NCBI GenBank assembly: GCA_913057175.1
Contig: CAJXNP010000008.1
Location: 186,001 to 250,000 of the forward strand
Source: an uncultured Cytophagales bacterium
Lineage (GTDB): Bacteria > Bacteroidota > Bacteroidia > Cytophagales > Cyclobacteriaceae
Direction of reading: 5' to 3'
DNA length: 64,000 nt
Shown here: one piece after another, positions 1 through 9,312 of the stretch
Position numbering within the stretch: the first letter of the stretch is position 1
How the letters are laid out: every line of letters begins with the position of its first letter
Program-made: the position numbers and the translations under genes
The notes under the pieces: generated by a model
Seen by the model: only the letters and a program-made list of their open reading frames with translations
Database searches by the model: none
What the model was told of the DNA's origin: nothing

Positions 1-814
1 CCGGGGTCATCGGCTTGATCTCATTTCCATAAAGATCTTTTTCCACCAAGCCCTGGAACTTCCCACGCTGGATAAAATACTTAACCAGCCGGTCCTCAAG
101 ACTGTGATAGGAGATGATCGATAATCGACCTCCTGGTTTCAATATATCAACGGCAGCAGTAAGCATATCTTTCAAAGATTCCAGTTCATCATTTACCTCA
201 ATTCTCAACGCCTGAAAAACCTGTGCGAAATATTTATTTTCTCGGTTTCTCGGTGCATATTTTTCAAGAATTAATTTCAAATCAGAAACGGTTCTTATTG
301 GCACATTTGCTCTGGCTGTGACAATCGCTTCAGCCAACGTCTTCGCATTCTTTACTTCGCCATACATCCCGAATATTCTCTGGAGCTCGTCCTGAGAATA
401 ATTCTGAATGATCTTTCTGGCTGTCAATGTCCCCTTTTGGTCCATTCTCATATCCAACTCGGCATCAAACCGTGTGGAAAAACCTCTTTCGGCTTTGTTT
501 ATCTGGTGAGATGAAATCCCCAAATCGGCCAATACCCCATCCACACTTGCGACCTTCATCATTTTCAGATATTTATTAAAAAACCTGAAATTGGCCTTTA
601 CGAATTGAAACGACTTACTTGTTACTCTCAGTGCATTCTGCTCGGCATCCGGATCCTGATCAAAAGCGATGAGCTTCCCTTCCTTTAAATGTTCAAGGAT
701 CGCCATTGAATGGCCACCTCCGCCAAAAGTCAGATCCACATAAATTCCATTAGGCTTAATATTCAAAGCCTCAATGGACTCTCGCAATAACACTGGACGA
801 TGGTAAGACGACAT
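1..814 (-). CDS. rsmH: 16S rRNA (cytosine1402-N4)-methyltransferase RsmH, 3' part missing
   Basis: S-adenosylmethionine-dependent enzyme that methylates N4 of C1402 in 16S rRNA in the decoding centre. The reverse-strand reading begins MSSYHRPVLLRESIEA, the typical RsmH N-terminus, followed by the SAM-binding stretch DLTFGGGGHS and later GVLADLGISSHQ. About 271 codons are present; the C-terminal end (around 30 residues in the family) lies beyond the window's left edge. The ATG at 814 is chosen over the out-of-frame ATG at 818. It lies 5 nt after the mraZ stop, so the two are surely co-transcribed and open a division/cell-wall cluster that continues leftwards. Seen: motifs and spacing. Known: mraZ-rsmH pairing. 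Identity is secure. Confidence 0.95.
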   Translation of the reverse strand, partial: MSSYHRPVLLRESIEALNIKPNGIYVDLTFGGGGHSMAILEHLKEGKLIAFDQDPDAEQNALRVTSKSFQFVKANFRFFNKYLKMMKVASVDGVLADLGISSHQINKAERGFSTRFDAELDMRMDQKGTLTARKIIQNYSQDELQRIFGMYGEVKNAKTLAEAIVTARANVPIRTVSDLKLILEKYAPRNRENKYFAQVFQALRIEVNDELESLKDMLTAAVDILKPGGRLSIISYHSLEDRLVKYFIQRGKFQGLVEKDLYGNEIKPMTP

Positions 815-819
815 ACATC

Positions 820-1263
820 TTATTCGTTAAGGTGTTTTTGTGCTAATTCAGAGAACTTATTATTATCGTTTATCAGATAATCTTCGTACTGACCCGTATT
901 CCAGATTTCTACCCTGTTGCCCATTCCTACCAAAACCACTTCCTTTTCAAGGTTTGCATACTTGATCATGGATTTTGGCAATAACAGCCGACCGGCACTG
1001 TCCAGATCTATTTCCGATACCCTTCTAAAAAAATTTCTCTGCAGCTGTCTGAACTCAGGATTGAATTCGTTAAGCGAGGCTATACGGGAGTATATTTTTT
1101 TGTATTCCACAACCGAATAAAGCACTAAACATGGCTCTATTCCCTGCATGACAACCACCTGATTACCAGATGACTCCGGTAACCTGACCTTGATCTTGGC
1201 CGGCAATACCATGCGCCCTTTGGCATCGAGTTTACATTCATATTCTCCTGTAAATAATGACAT
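820..1263 (-). CDS. mraZ: MraZ, transcriptional regulator of the division/cell-wall cluster
   Basis: DNA-binding protein of the AbrB-like MraZ family, first gene of the division and cell-wall (dcw) cluster, which it autoregulates in other bacteria. The 147-residue product starts MSLFTGEYECKLDAKGRMVLP and contains two copies of the family's repeat, with the second D-x-x-G-R motif in DLDSAGRLLLPKSM. Length and both repeats match the family. It lies directly upstream of rsmH. A Bacteroidota-type promoter and GTGGG boxes with 5-nt spacing sit upstream of the start, which fits autoregulation. Identity is secure; the autoregulation is inferred from the boxes. Confidence 0.96.
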   Translation of the reverse strand: MSLFTGEYECKLDAKGRMVLPAKIKVRLPESSGNQVVVMQGIEPCLVLYSVVEYKKIYSRIASLNEFNPEFRQLQRNFFRRVSEIDLDSAGRLLLPKSMIKYANLEKEVVLVGMGNRVEIWNTGQYEDYLINDNNKFSELAQKHLNE

Positions 1264-1293
1264 GCTGTTATGGAAACTACTTTTCTAATCTTA

Positions 1294-1324
1294 CAAAGAT
1301 ATGGACAAAATAAACAATTCCAAC
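1294..1324 (-). promoter_or_regulatory. mraZ promoter (Bacteroidota-type)
   Basis: On the minus strand TATCTTTG (1301-1294) matches the TAnnTTTG -7 element. GTTG (1324-1321) lies exactly 19 nt upstream and fits the -33 element in three of four bases. The predicted transcript start falls about 25 nt before the mraZ ATG. Confidence 0.7.
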
Positions 1325-1389
1325 CACTTTCTCCCACATTACAACACTTTTTTCCATATTTTATTACATTTTTTCGCCATCTTTCCCAC
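1323..1389 (-). promoter_or_regulatory. Putative MraZ operator boxes
   Basis: Read on the minus strand, 1337-1323 is GTGGG-AGAAA-GTGGT: two G-T-G-G boxes with a 5-nt spacer. A second, weaker pair, GTGGG-AAAGA-TGGCG, is at 1389-1375. MraZ is known to bind direct GTGGG-like repeats with 5-nt spacers upstream of its own gene. The nearer pair overlaps the -33 element at 1324-1321, a position suited to repression. Box recognition is by eye. Confidence 0.6.
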
Positions 1390-1488
1390 TTTCCTCCAAA
1401 AAGACTTTATTGGTCTTCCAGATTGCCAAAGCCAATCCAGCTTATAGTTGATTTTTGAAACAAAAGGCTGAAAAATTTCTTTTAATGA

Positions 1489-2784
1489 ATGAATGCCTTT
1501 TTCTTTGGCAAATCAAAAATGATCGGGATGATAAAACACAAAATTGACAAGTTGAGAGACATAGCAGTTCTCTTCTTTCTGACTGTTTTTTTAATGAATT
1601 GTGGCGGGGAGAAGAAAGAGGGAAGTGAGACCAGTTTACCGTTGGGCAACTGGAGAGCGTCAATCGAAATAAATGGTGGAAATGAACTGCCCTTTTACCT
1701 AATTTCCAGACAAAGCCCAAAGGGAGATATTGAATTTGTCATTAAGAACGGTTCTGAGGATATAGTTCTCGATAAATTTAATGTAAAGAATGACTCATTG
1801 GTTTTGCCCATGCACATTTTTGATACAAAAATTGTTGCAAAAATCAGCAATAAAGAATTGCATGGTTATTGGATAAAAAATTATGCAGATGATTACAAAC
1901 TTCCATTTCAGGCTAAATTAACGGATGCAAGTCGATTTGAAATACCTGAAGAACCCATCGAATTCAATTTTTCAGGAAGGTGGCAGGTTCAGTTTTTCAG
2001 AGATGCGAGAAGCTACCCTGCTATCGGCGAATTCGAGCAAAACGGTGACATTTTAACCGGTTCGTTTCTCACCAATTCAGGCGATTACCGTTTTCTGGAA
2101 GGCTCCCTTACACAAAAAGGTTTTCAGGTTAGCACCTTTGATGGGGAGCATGCATATTTATTTAATGCAAAGCTTGAAGAAGGCGATACCCTATCAGGAG
2201 AATACTGGTCTGGCAAGACAGGTTATCTCACCTGGAAGGCATTTAAAAATGAAAATGCGACTCTTGCCGATCCATACGATTTAGCATCGGTAACTGACGA
2301 AGGAAATGTTGCCGATCTTTCCTTTGTCAATGAGTATGGAGATACTATTTCGCTTTCGGACGAAGCTTACCAGAACAAGGCGGTCATCATACAGATCCTC
2401 GGATCATGGTGTGCAAATTGCATGGATGAAACCGCTTTTTTATCAGATTGGTACAGGGAAAACAATCATCGCAATGTTGAAATAATTGGTGTTGCGTTCG
2501 AACGAAAAGCTGATTTTGATTATGGAGCTTCGCGGATAAAAATCATGAAAGATCGCTATGATGTGGGCTATGAAATTGTTTTCGGCGGAAAACAGGGAAG
2601 TGAAAGTGTTGAAAAAGCGCTCCCTATGCTGGAAAACTTCAGCTCTTACCCTACCACTATTTTCATTAATAAGGATAGGGAAGTGGTGAAAGTTCACACA
2701 GGCTTTTCCGGTCCCGGTACGGGAAAGCATTACCAGGAATTCATCAGGGAGTTCAATCAAACGGTTGATGACCTAGTGGGCTGA
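1489..2784 (+). CDS. Thioredoxin-like (TlpA/redoxin) lipoprotein
   Basis: Likely envelope thiol-disulfide oxidoreductase. The 431-residue frame has a hydrophobic N-terminal segment ending in a cysteine (LMNCGG, C38), which looks like a lipoprotein signal, then an uncharacterised beta-rich region, then a C-terminal thioredoxin fold with the active-site pair WCANC (C308 and C311) and the cis-proline region SYPTTIFINKD. In-frame ATGs at 1519 and 1528 would give a more normal signal peptide, so the true start is probably one of these. TlpA-like proteins with a long N-terminal domain are common in Bacteroidota. The substrate is unknown. It stands alone, converging on the polyprenyl synthase gene 5 nt away. 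Confidence 0.85.
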   Translation: MNAFFFGKSKMIGMIKHKIDKLRDIAVLFFLTVFLMNCGGEKKEGSETSLPLGNWRASIEINGGNELPFYLISRQSPKGDIEFVIKNGSEDIVLDKFNVKNDSLVLPMHIFDTKIVAKISNKELHGYWIKNYADDYKLPFQAKLTDASRFEIPEEPIEFNFSGRWQVQFFRDARSYPAIGEFEQNGDILTGSFLTNSGDYRFLEGSLTQKGFQVSTFDGEHAYLFNAKLEEGDTLSGEYWSGKTGYLTWKAFKNENATLADPYDLASVTDEGNVADLSFVNEYGDTISLSDEAYQNKAVIIQILGSWCANCMDETAFLSDWYRENNHRNVEIIGVAFERKADFDYGASRIKIMKDRYDVGYEIVFGGKQGSESVEKALPMLENFSSYPTTIFINKDREVVKVHTGFSGPGTGKHYQEFIREFNQTVDDLVG

Positions 2785-2789
2785 TTCCT

Positions 2790-3764
2790 CTATTTTTCTC
2801 TTTCGATTGTAAATTGAACTAATTCGAGTAAAGAAGTTTTATAGGTAGAATCCTCAAAAGAGTTGATGATGTCTGTGGCTTCATTGTAATATTGTTGCAT
2901 GACCTCGTTAGCATACTCAATTCCACCGGAATTTTTTACAAACTCAATGATCTCATTGACCACTTTAGTCTTTGAGCTATTGTTTTTGATTTTATTAATG
3001 ATCGATTTCTTCTCCAGCCAACCAGCCTGATTCAATGCATAGATCAGAGGAAGTGTCATTTTCTTTTCCTTGATATCGATACCTAGAGGCTTGCCAATTT
3101 CACTTGTTCCATAGTCAAACAAATCGTCTTTTATCTGAAATGCCATCCCAACTTTTTCTCCGAATTCCCTCATTTTTTCTATGGTACCATTCTCCTGACC
3201 AGCCGACGCCGCTCCAACTGCACAACATGAGGCAATTAGCGAAGCAGTCTTTTGACGGATGATGTCGTAATACACCTCTTCGTTAATATCGAGCTTTCGG
3301 GCTTTTTCCATCTGTAGCAATTCCCCTTCGCTCATTTCCCTCACGGCATTACTGACAATGCGAAGTAAATGAAAATCCTGGTGATCCATCGATAGTAAAA
3401 GGCCTCTGGAAAGTAAATAATCCCCAACCAATACTGCTATTTTATTTTTCCATAATGCATTGATAGAAAAAAAACCCCTGCGATAATTGGCATCATCTAC
3501 AACATCATCATGTACAAGCGTTGCCGTGTGTAATAGTTCGATCAACGCCGCACCCCGATGAGTTGATTCGTTAATACCTCCTGCTATTCCAGCGCTTAAA
3601 AAAACAAACATCGGACGCATCTGTTTGCCTTTACGCTTCACTATGTAGGACATGATCTTATCCAAAAGCAAAACCTTGCTTTTCATAGAATCGCGGAACT
3701 TGGACTCAAATTCCTTCATTTCAGATGAAATAGGTGCCTGTATATCTTTTAAATTGAGGGGCAT
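2790..3764 (-). CDS. Polyprenyl diphosphate synthase (trans-type, long-chain)
   Basis: Condenses isopentenyl diphosphate units onto an allylic primer, most likely to make the menaquinone side chain. The 324-residue protein has both aspartate-rich motifs of the family: HDDVVDD (D86, D87, D90) and KDDLFDY (D213, D214, D217). GKQMRP near residue 46 is the N-terminal substrate-binding segment. Length is normal for octaprenyl/heptaprenyl synthases; the product chain length cannot be told by eye. A near-match to the promoter element (TATACTTG at 3788-3781 on the minus strand) lies just upstream of the ATG. Confidence 0.93.
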   Translation of the reverse strand: MPLNLKDIQAPISSEMKEFESKFRDSMKSKVLLLDKIMSYIVKRKGKQMRPMFVFLSAGIAGGINESTHRGAALIELLHTATLVHDDVVDDANYRRGFFSINALWKNKIAVLVGDYLLSRGLLLSMDHQDFHLLRIVSNAVREMSEGELLQMEKARKLDINEEVYYDIIRQKTASLIASCCAVGAASAGQENGTIEKMREFGEKVGMAFQIKDDLFDYGTSEIGKPLGIDIKEKKMTLPLIYALNQAGWLEKKSIINKIKNNSSKTKVVNEIIEFVKNSGGIEYANEVMQQYYNEATDIINSFEDSTYKTSLLELVQFTIEREK

Positions 3765-3843
3765 ATTAAAAAATTGACTACAAGTATAATATCTAAATGT
3801 TCATAAGTAAAGTTTATCAATCAATCTTATTTTTGGTGATTAT

Positions 3844-4698
3844 TTGAGAGATATGAAGAATATTCAGTTTCAGCTTGCATCCACACATGAAAACCGGCCT
3901 TTTTTGGCTGATGCAACATTTGTCAATGATGGAAAACCTAAGCCCTTGGTTGTCTTTAATCATGGTTTTAAAGGATATAAAGATTGGGGGCCTTTTCATC
4001 TGATTGCACAGGAATTTGCCAGAAATGGATTTGTTTTTATCAAAATGAATTTCTCTTTCAACGGGACAACCCTTGAACAACCTGCCCAATTTGCTGACCT
4101 GGATGCTTTTGGAAATAATAATTTTGCGAAGGAGCTCGATGACACCAAGGTTTTGCTGGATGCCCTTTTTAAAAATCAACTTCCCATCGAACCGTCAAAC
4201 CTGGATTTAAACAAGCTTTATTTGATTGGACATTCGAGAGGAGGTGCGTCCATCATATTGAAAGCCAATGAAGATGCACGGGTGAAAAAGATTGTTACGT
4301 GGGCAGGAGTGAATAACCTGGAGATCTGGCATACGCCCGAAGAGCTGGAAATGTGGAAAAAGCTAGGTACAATTTACATTCAGAATAGCCGGACGAACCA
4401 GCAAATGCCACTCCATTACCAGATTGTCGAAAATTACCAGAAAAATAAAGATCGACTGGAGGTGCCAAAAGCTATCAGGAATTTAAAAATCCCGATGCTT
4501 GCCATACACGGCACAGAAGATGAAACAGTTTCTGTCGAAGGGATTAAGCAATTCAAAGTATGGAATGAAACCATCCAAACAAAAATTATTGATGGGGCCA
4601 ATCATACCTTTGGAGCGACAGAGCCATGGTCAGAAAATTTCATTCCCGATGATTTTAAGGAGGTGATTGATTTGAGTATTGGGTTTTTGAAGGCATAG
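3844..4698 (+). CDS. Alpha/beta hydrolase (dienelactone-hydrolase-like)
   Basis: Cytoplasmic serine hydrolase of unknown substrate. The 284-residue protein has an alpha/beta-hydrolase fold with the oxyanion segment VVFNHGFKG, the nucleophile elbow GHSRGG (S131), a candidate acid D226 in HGTEDETVS and the catalytic histidine H254 in GANHTFG. There is no signal peptide. The second ATG (3853, giving MKNIQF) is an equally good start. It stands divergently from the polyprenyl synthase with a gap of 79 bp and precedes valS. The fold is clear; the function is not. Confidence 0.85.
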   Translation: MRDMKNIQFQLASTHENRPFLADATFVNDGKPKPLVVFNHGFKGYKDWGPFHLIAQEFARNGFVFIKMNFSFNGTTLEQPAQFADLDAFGNNNFAKELDDTKVLLDALFKNQLPIEPSNLDLNKLYLIGHSRGGASIILKANEDARVKKIVTWAGVNNLEIWHTPEELEMWKKLGTIYIQNSRTNQQMPLHYQIVENYQKNKDRLEVPKAIRNLKIPMLAIHGTEDETVSVEGIKQFKVWNETIQTKIIDGANHTFGATEPWSENFIPDDFKEVIDLSIGFLKA

Positions 4699-4796
4699 TT
4701 TGCTAAGGATCTTGCTCAAAACATTCTTCGAATCATTCCGGTTTCGAACTGCCTTGAATTTTTGTAGAAATATCCTTCTGCCTTTCATTTTTTAAC

Positions 4797-4804
4797 TAAT
4801 TTTG
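4797..4804 (+). promoter_or_regulatory. valS promoter -7 element
   Basis: TAATTTTG matches TAnnTTTG and lies 32 nt before the valS ATG. No convincing -33 element is seen at the expected 19-nt spacing. Confidence 0.5.
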
Positions 4805-4836
4805 CACCTCATTTTAAAAGCAGTAATTTTTATTGA

Positions 4837-7470
4837 ATGGAACTTTCGACGAAGTATAATCCGGCAGAAGTAGAAGATAAATGGTACCAACAGTGGATGG
4901 AGAAAAAATTATTTCACTCAACTCCAAATCCGGATAAAGAGCCCTACACCATCGTCATTCCACCACCCAATGTGACGGGTGTGTTGCACATGGGCCACAT
5001 GTTGAACAACACCATTCAGGATGTGTTGATCCGTCGAAAAAGAATGCAGGGATACGAGGCGTGTTGGGTGCCGGGAACAGACCATGCCTCCATCGCCACA
5101 GAGGCAAAAGTTGTGAATTTTCTCAGGGAAAAGGGGATCTATAAAAGAGACATCACTCGAGAAAAATTCATGGAATATGCATGGGAATGGAAGGAAAAAC
5201 ATGGAGGAATTATCCTCGAGCAATTAAAGAAATTAGGAGCTTCTTGCGATTGGGATCGAACCCACTTCACCATGGATCCGGGATATTACAAAGCTGTGAT
5301 TAAGGTTTTTATCGATCTCTACAATAAAGGCTATATCTATCGCGGTTATCGCATGGTCAACTGGGATCCGCAAGCGCAAACAGCGTTATCAAACGAAGAA
5401 GTAATTTACCGGGAAGTCCAGTCGAAGCTCTACCAGGTAAGATATAAAATAGAAGGAACGGAGGATGAATACGTCGAAATAGCCACTACCCGGCCGGAGA
5501 CCATCCTTGGCGACACAGCAGTTTGTGTCAATCCGAAGGACAAAAGATATCAGCACCTTAAGGGAAAAAGAGTGTTGGTTCCATTCATCAACCGGTCCAT
5601 ACCTGTCATTTTCGATGAATATGTAGATATGGAATTTGGAACAGGATGTTTAAAGATCACTCCTGCTCACGATGAAAATGACTATGTCATCGGACAGAAA
5701 CATAACCTGGAAACCGTAGATATCCTTAACCCGGACGGAACGCTCAATGAAGCCGCCCAACGGTATATTGGTGAGGATCGTTTTGTCGTGAGGAAAAAAA
5801 TAGCCCGCGACTTAGCTGATGAAGGATACCTGGTAAAGGAAGAAAATTATACCAATAAGGTTGGGTATAGCGAGCGAACAGACGTTGTAATTGAACCGCG
5901 TCTTTCATTGCAGTGGTTCCTTAAGATGAAGGAAATCTCCCAGCCTGCCCTGCAAGCTGTTGTAAACGGCGATGTGAAATTACATCCGGCTAAGTTTGTC
6001 AATACCTATAAGTACTGGATGGAAAATGTGATCGACTGGTGTATATCCCGACAACTTTGGTGGGGACATCGCATCCCGGCATATTTTTATGGTGAAGGTG
6101 AAGATGATTATGTCGTTGCTGAATCACTTGAGAAAGCGATAAAACTCGCAAGAAAAAAAACTAGCAATGATTTACTAGGTGAAAAAGATCTGAAACAGGA
6201 AGAGGATGTGCTCGACACCTGGGCATCCTCGTGGCTATGGCCGATTGAAGTATTCAATGGTATCGAAGAGCCTGATAACGAAGACATCAAATATTACTAT
6301 CCGACCAACGACCTTGTCACTGCTCCGGAAATTTTGTTTTTCTGGGTAGCAAGGATGATCATTGCAGGGTATGAATACAGGAGGACATTTCCATTCAGCA
6401 ATGTTTACCTGACAGGTATCGTTCGCGATAAGCTGAGAAGAAAAATGTCCAAATCTTTAGGCAATAGCCCGGATCCACTGGATCTCATTTCTCAATACGG
6501 CGCTGACGGAGTGCGAACAGGCATGTTGTTTAGCTCACCCGCAGGCAATGATTTGCTCTTTGATGAGAAACTTTGTGAGCAGGGTAGAAACTTTGCCAAC
6601 AAGATCTGGAATGCCTTCCGGTTGGTAAAAGGGTGGCAAATTGACAACCAAAAAGATGGCAGCGAAAATCAAAAAGCTTTTGAGTGGTTCCATGCCCGGT
6701 TGAATGCTGCATTGGAAGAAGTGGAAGATCATTTCTCAAAATACCGGATTTCCGATGCATTGATGTCCACATACAAACTGATATGGGATGACTTCTGTAG
6801 CTGGTATCTGGAAATGATTAAACCGCCTTTCGGTGAAGGGATTGATCAAAATACCTTGGATCAAACGATTCAATTTTTGGAACAACTCATGAAATTGCTC
6901 CATCCATTCATGCCGTTCATTACGGAGGAGATCTTCCAGGCAATCCAGAAAAGAGCTGAAGGTGATTACATCATGGTGAGTGACTGGCCAACCTCCGATC
7001 GATACAACAAAACATTAATTCTGGAAGGTGAAAAAGCTTTTGAATTGGTGACTAACCTTCGCAATTTCCGGAATTCCAAACAAATCTCTCCAAAAGAAGC
7101 GCTATCCATCCATATCAAATCCGAAAAACCTGAATTGTATAAAGATTTCAATGCCATTATTCAAAAACTCGGCAATGTGGAAGAAATGATCTTTATTGAC
7201 GAACCTATGAAAGGAATTACCGGCTTCCATGTCGGTACGGATGAATGTTTCATCACACTTGATGGAAAAATCGATACGGAAAAGGAAGTGGAAGAAGTTC
7301 AAAAAGAGCTTGAATATTTAAAAGGATTCCTGGTAAGTGTTGAGAAAAAGCTGGGTAATGAGCGATTTGTTAATAATGCCCCGGCGGATGTTGTTGAAAA
7401 GGAAAAGCAAAAACATGCTGATGCTCAGCAGAAGATCCAGGCGCTCGAGGAGAAACTAAAGCATCTTTAA
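4837..7470 (+). CDS. valS: Valine--tRNA ligase
   Basis: Class Ia aminoacyl-tRNA synthetase that charges tRNA-Val with editing of mischarged threonine. The 877-residue protein shows the HIGH-type motif HMGH (51-54) inside PPPNVTGVLHMGH, the editing (CP1) domain around TTRPETILGDTAV, and KMSKS at 536-540. The C-terminus, from about residue 810, is a charged helical segment resembling the ValRS coiled-coil arm. Length is normal. No T-box-like leader is present. A small unknown gene follows 68 bp downstream and may have its own promoter. Confidence 0.98.
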   Translation: MELSTKYNPAEVEDKWYQQWMEKKLFHSTPNPDKEPYTIVIPPPNVTGVLHMGHMLNNTIQDVLIRRKRMQGYEACWVPGTDHASIATEAKVVNFLREKGIYKRDITREKFMEYAWEWKEKHGGIILEQLKKLGASCDWDRTHFTMDPGYYKAVIKVFIDLYNKGYIYRGYRMVNWDPQAQTALSNEEVIYREVQSKLYQVRYKIEGTEDEYVEIATTRPETILGDTAVCVNPKDKRYQHLKGKRVLVPFINRSIPVIFDEYVDMEFGTGCLKITPAHDENDYVIGQKHNLETVDILNPDGTLNEAAQRYIGEDRFVVRKKIARDLADEGYLVKEENYTNKVGYSERTDVVIEPRLSLQWFLKMKEISQPALQAVVNGDVKLHPAKFVNTYKYWMENVIDWCISRQLWWGHRIPAYFYGEGEDDYVVAESLEKAIKLARKKTSNDLLGEKDLKQEEDVLDTWASSWLWPIEVFNGIEEPDNEDIKYYYPTNDLVTAPEILFFWVARMIIAGYEYRRTFPFSNVYLTGIVRDKLRRKMSKSLGNSPDPLDLISQYGADGVRTGMLFSSPAGNDLLFDEKLCEQGRNFANKIWNAFRLVKGWQIDNQKDGSENQKAFEWFHARLNAALEEVEDHFSKYRISDALMSTYKLIWDDFCSWYLEMIKPPFGEGIDQNTLDQTIQFLEQLMKLLHPFMPFITEEIFQAIQKRAEGDYIMVSDWPTSDRYNKTLILEGEKAFELVTNLRNFRNSKQISPKEALSIHIKSEKPELYKDFNAIIQKLGNVEEMIFIDEPMKGITGFHVGTDECFITLDGKIDTEKEVEEVQKELEYLKGFLVSVEKKLGNERFVNNAPADVVEKEKQKHADAQQKIQALEEKLKHL

Positions 7471-7514
7471 GCTTCTGAAAAGGAATTAATTAGAGGAAAT
7501 TTCGAAAAGAAAAC

Positions 7515-7522
7515 TATCTTTG
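7515..7522 (+). promoter_or_regulatory. Promoter -7 element for the 7539 gene
   Basis: TATCTTTG matches TAnnTTTG, 16 nt before the ATG. No good -33 partner is seen. It would give a very short leader. Confidence 0.4.
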
Positions 7523-7538
7523 TCCAACCTTTTGATGA

Positions 7539-8042
7539 ATGGAGAGAAAATTATTTCCAACTGATAAAAATTATATCCTCAAAGACGTTCAGGAATTTAA
7601 TCGTGACACGCTCCTCATTTTCCTGATTGAACATGTCAAAGAATTCTATTTAAAGGTTCACAATCCTCTGGGCCTGATTGACCCGACTATTTTAAAGGTC
7701 CAGGATACAGATGACTATCCACTGGAACCCTTATTTGAGTTTTATTACGATTTGGCGGCAATCTACCGCTATCAATATGGCGAGGTTCAATTGGAGTTCA
7801 TTTTTGATGGCAGCAGCCACGAAGAAAAGTATCTTAAGGAGTGGATCGATTATTTCAAAAAATCCATTCACAACTACTGTTATAATTTCCATTTTCTGAA
7901 AGCGGTGCTGGAAATTTCAGTTTTTCATCCCAAAGACCGGGTCGCATTTTTAGCAGGTAATCGGATGAAATATTTCATTGAACACCATTTCGATCTAAAG
8001 GTTTACAAATACAGGGGCATCCAGAAGCTCAAAGCATCCTGA
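7539..8042 (+). CDS. Conserved-looking hypothetical protein, 167 aa
   Basis: I do not recognise this family. The product is a soluble, aromatic-rich acidic/basic protein with no signal peptide or membrane segment. It has many Tyr and Phe residues (for example LFEFYYDLAAIYRYQYG) and a predicted mixed helix/strand pattern. It starts MERKLFPTDKNY, 68 bp after valS and with a possible promoter of its own. Its stop codon directly abuts the convergent GNAT gene. Codon use looks like that of its neighbours, so it is likely a real resident gene. Confidence 0.7.
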   Translation: MERKLFPTDKNYILKDVQEFNRDTLLIFLIEHVKEFYLKVHNPLGLIDPTILKVQDTDDYPLEPLFEFYYDLAAIYRYQYGEVQLEFIFDGSSHEEKYLKEWIDYFKKSIHNYCYNFHFLKAVLEISVFHPKDRVAFLAGNRMKYFIEHHFDLKVYKYRGIQKLKAS

Positions 8043-8519
8043 TCAGGAAATGCGATGTGTCAAAAGCTTTCGGTTATTTCCTCCAAAGCTATGTTTTGTA
8101 TACAACTTGATCCCTCCTTCATTGTGGCTTTCAACTTCCAGGTGAACGGCTTTAATGTCAAGTGATTTGGCCTCTTCCAAAACTAATTTTATGGAAGAAT
8201 CTCCGATCCCCTGATTTCTAAATGGTTTTTTGATGAACAATTCATCGATAAATGCATCTCTTCCACCATATTCGAAGCTAAAACCAAATGTCAGGACTAC
8301 GTAACCAACGGTTTCATTTTGTAGTTGGATCATCCAAAGCCTGCCAAGGTCGCCATTTTGAAGAAAAATATAGAGATTTTCAGCGGATAGCTTTTTATCG
8401 AAAAGGTATTGATCAATCTCATAAAACTCTTTCATCATGTCCAGAATATCATGGACATCGGCGATTTCGGCTTGACGGAAACTTGCCTTTTCAGATTTAG
8501 TTTGAGATTTCGATTTCAC
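8043..8519 (-). CDS. GNAT-family N-acetyltransferase
   Basis: Probable acetyl-CoA-dependent acetyltransferase of unknown substrate. The 158-residue protein has the GNAT core: strand pair VGYVVLTFGFSFEYGGRDAFIDELFIKK, the acetyl-CoA pyrophosphate loop RNQGIGDSSI, and the C-terminal ALHLEVESHNEGGIKLYTKHSF-type segment (here beginning AVHLEVES), where the N and Y are typical. It overlaps the 3' end of dapF by 23 bp and is read after it, so the two are translationally linked. That linkage does not by itself identify the substrate. Confidence 0.88.
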   Translation of the reverse strand: MKSKSQTKSEKASFRQAEIADVHDILDMMKEFYEIDQYLFDKKLSAENLYIFLQNGDLGRLWMIQLQNETVGYVVLTFGFSFEYGGRDAFIDELFIKKPFRNQGIGDSSIKLVLEEAKSLDIKAVHLEVESHNEGGIKLYTKHSFGGNNRKLLTHRIS

Positions 8520-9282
8520 CTTTGAAGACCATTTTAGCAGGTCCTTTTAAATGAACATTGCAGAAGCCAGTCCCATCTTTGGGTTGGAAATTCACATTCA
8601 AATCGCCACCAAGCGTTTTGATCTGGATATTATTCAATCCATTCAGACGCCCGTAAGCGATAGCCGCAGCCGTCACGCCCGTTCCGCAGGAGTATGTTTC
8701 ATCTTCCACGCCCCGTTCGTACGTTCGGACAAAAATTTTCCCATTACCCAGCGATTCAACAAAATTGACGTTTATCCCTTCCTTTTTGTAAAGATCACTA
8801 TAACGAATTTTGCGGCCATTTTCATAGACATCATAGTCTTCCACCTGATTCACAAATCGAACATAATGTGGTGAACCGGTATGGAGAAAGTAATCTTCGT
8901 TTGTCTGATCTACACTACTAACATCTGGCATATTGATCTCGACCTGATCACCTTCCAATTTAGCTTGTAAGATGCCCTCAATAGTTTGAAAAGAACAGTC
9001 ATTTGAAACCATCCCCAAAAATCCGGCAAAATGAACCGCGCATCTGCTACCATTTCCACATAAACTTGTTTGATATCCATCCGCATTGTAATACACCATT
9101 TCAAAATCGGCATATTGATGTTCGCGAATCAAGATCAATCCATCTGCTCCAATACCAAATTTTCTGTCGCATAACCCTTTGATTAGATCATGCGCTTCCA
9201 GATCGAATTTTTCCTCCCGATCATCGATCATGATAAAATCATTGCCTGTTCCCTGGTATTTATAAAACTGTACCGTTTGCAT
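8497..9282 (-). CDS. dapF: Diaminopimelate epimerase
   Basis: Converts L,L- to meso-diaminopimelate for lysine and peptidoglycan synthesis. The product has the N-terminal signature YQGTGNDFIMIDD, the first catalytic cysteine in SLCGNGSRC and the second in YSCGTGVTAAA, so both acid/base cysteines are present. ATG 9282 (MQTVQFYKY) matches the family start; an upstream in-frame ATG at 9297 would add five residues. The intrinsic terminator of rplS lies immediately upstream (9313-9347), so dapF needs its own promoter or readthrough. The 3' end overlaps the GNAT gene. Confidence 0.96.
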   Translation of the reverse strand: MQTVQFYKYQGTGNDFIMIDDREEKFDLEAHDLIKGLCDRKFGIGADGLILIREHQYADFEMVYYNADGYQTSLCGNGSRCAVHFAGFLGMVSNDCSFQTIEGILQAKLEGDQVEINMPDVSSVDQTNEDYFLHTGSPHYVRFVNQVEDYDVYENGRKIRYSDLYKKEGINVNFVESLGNGKIFVRTYERGVEDETYSCGTGVTAAAIAYGRLNGLNNIQIKTLGGDLNVNFQPKDGTGFCNVHLKGPAKMVFKGEIEISN

Positions 9283-9312
9283 GTGTGTGGTAAACATCAG
9301 ATAAAATTATAC

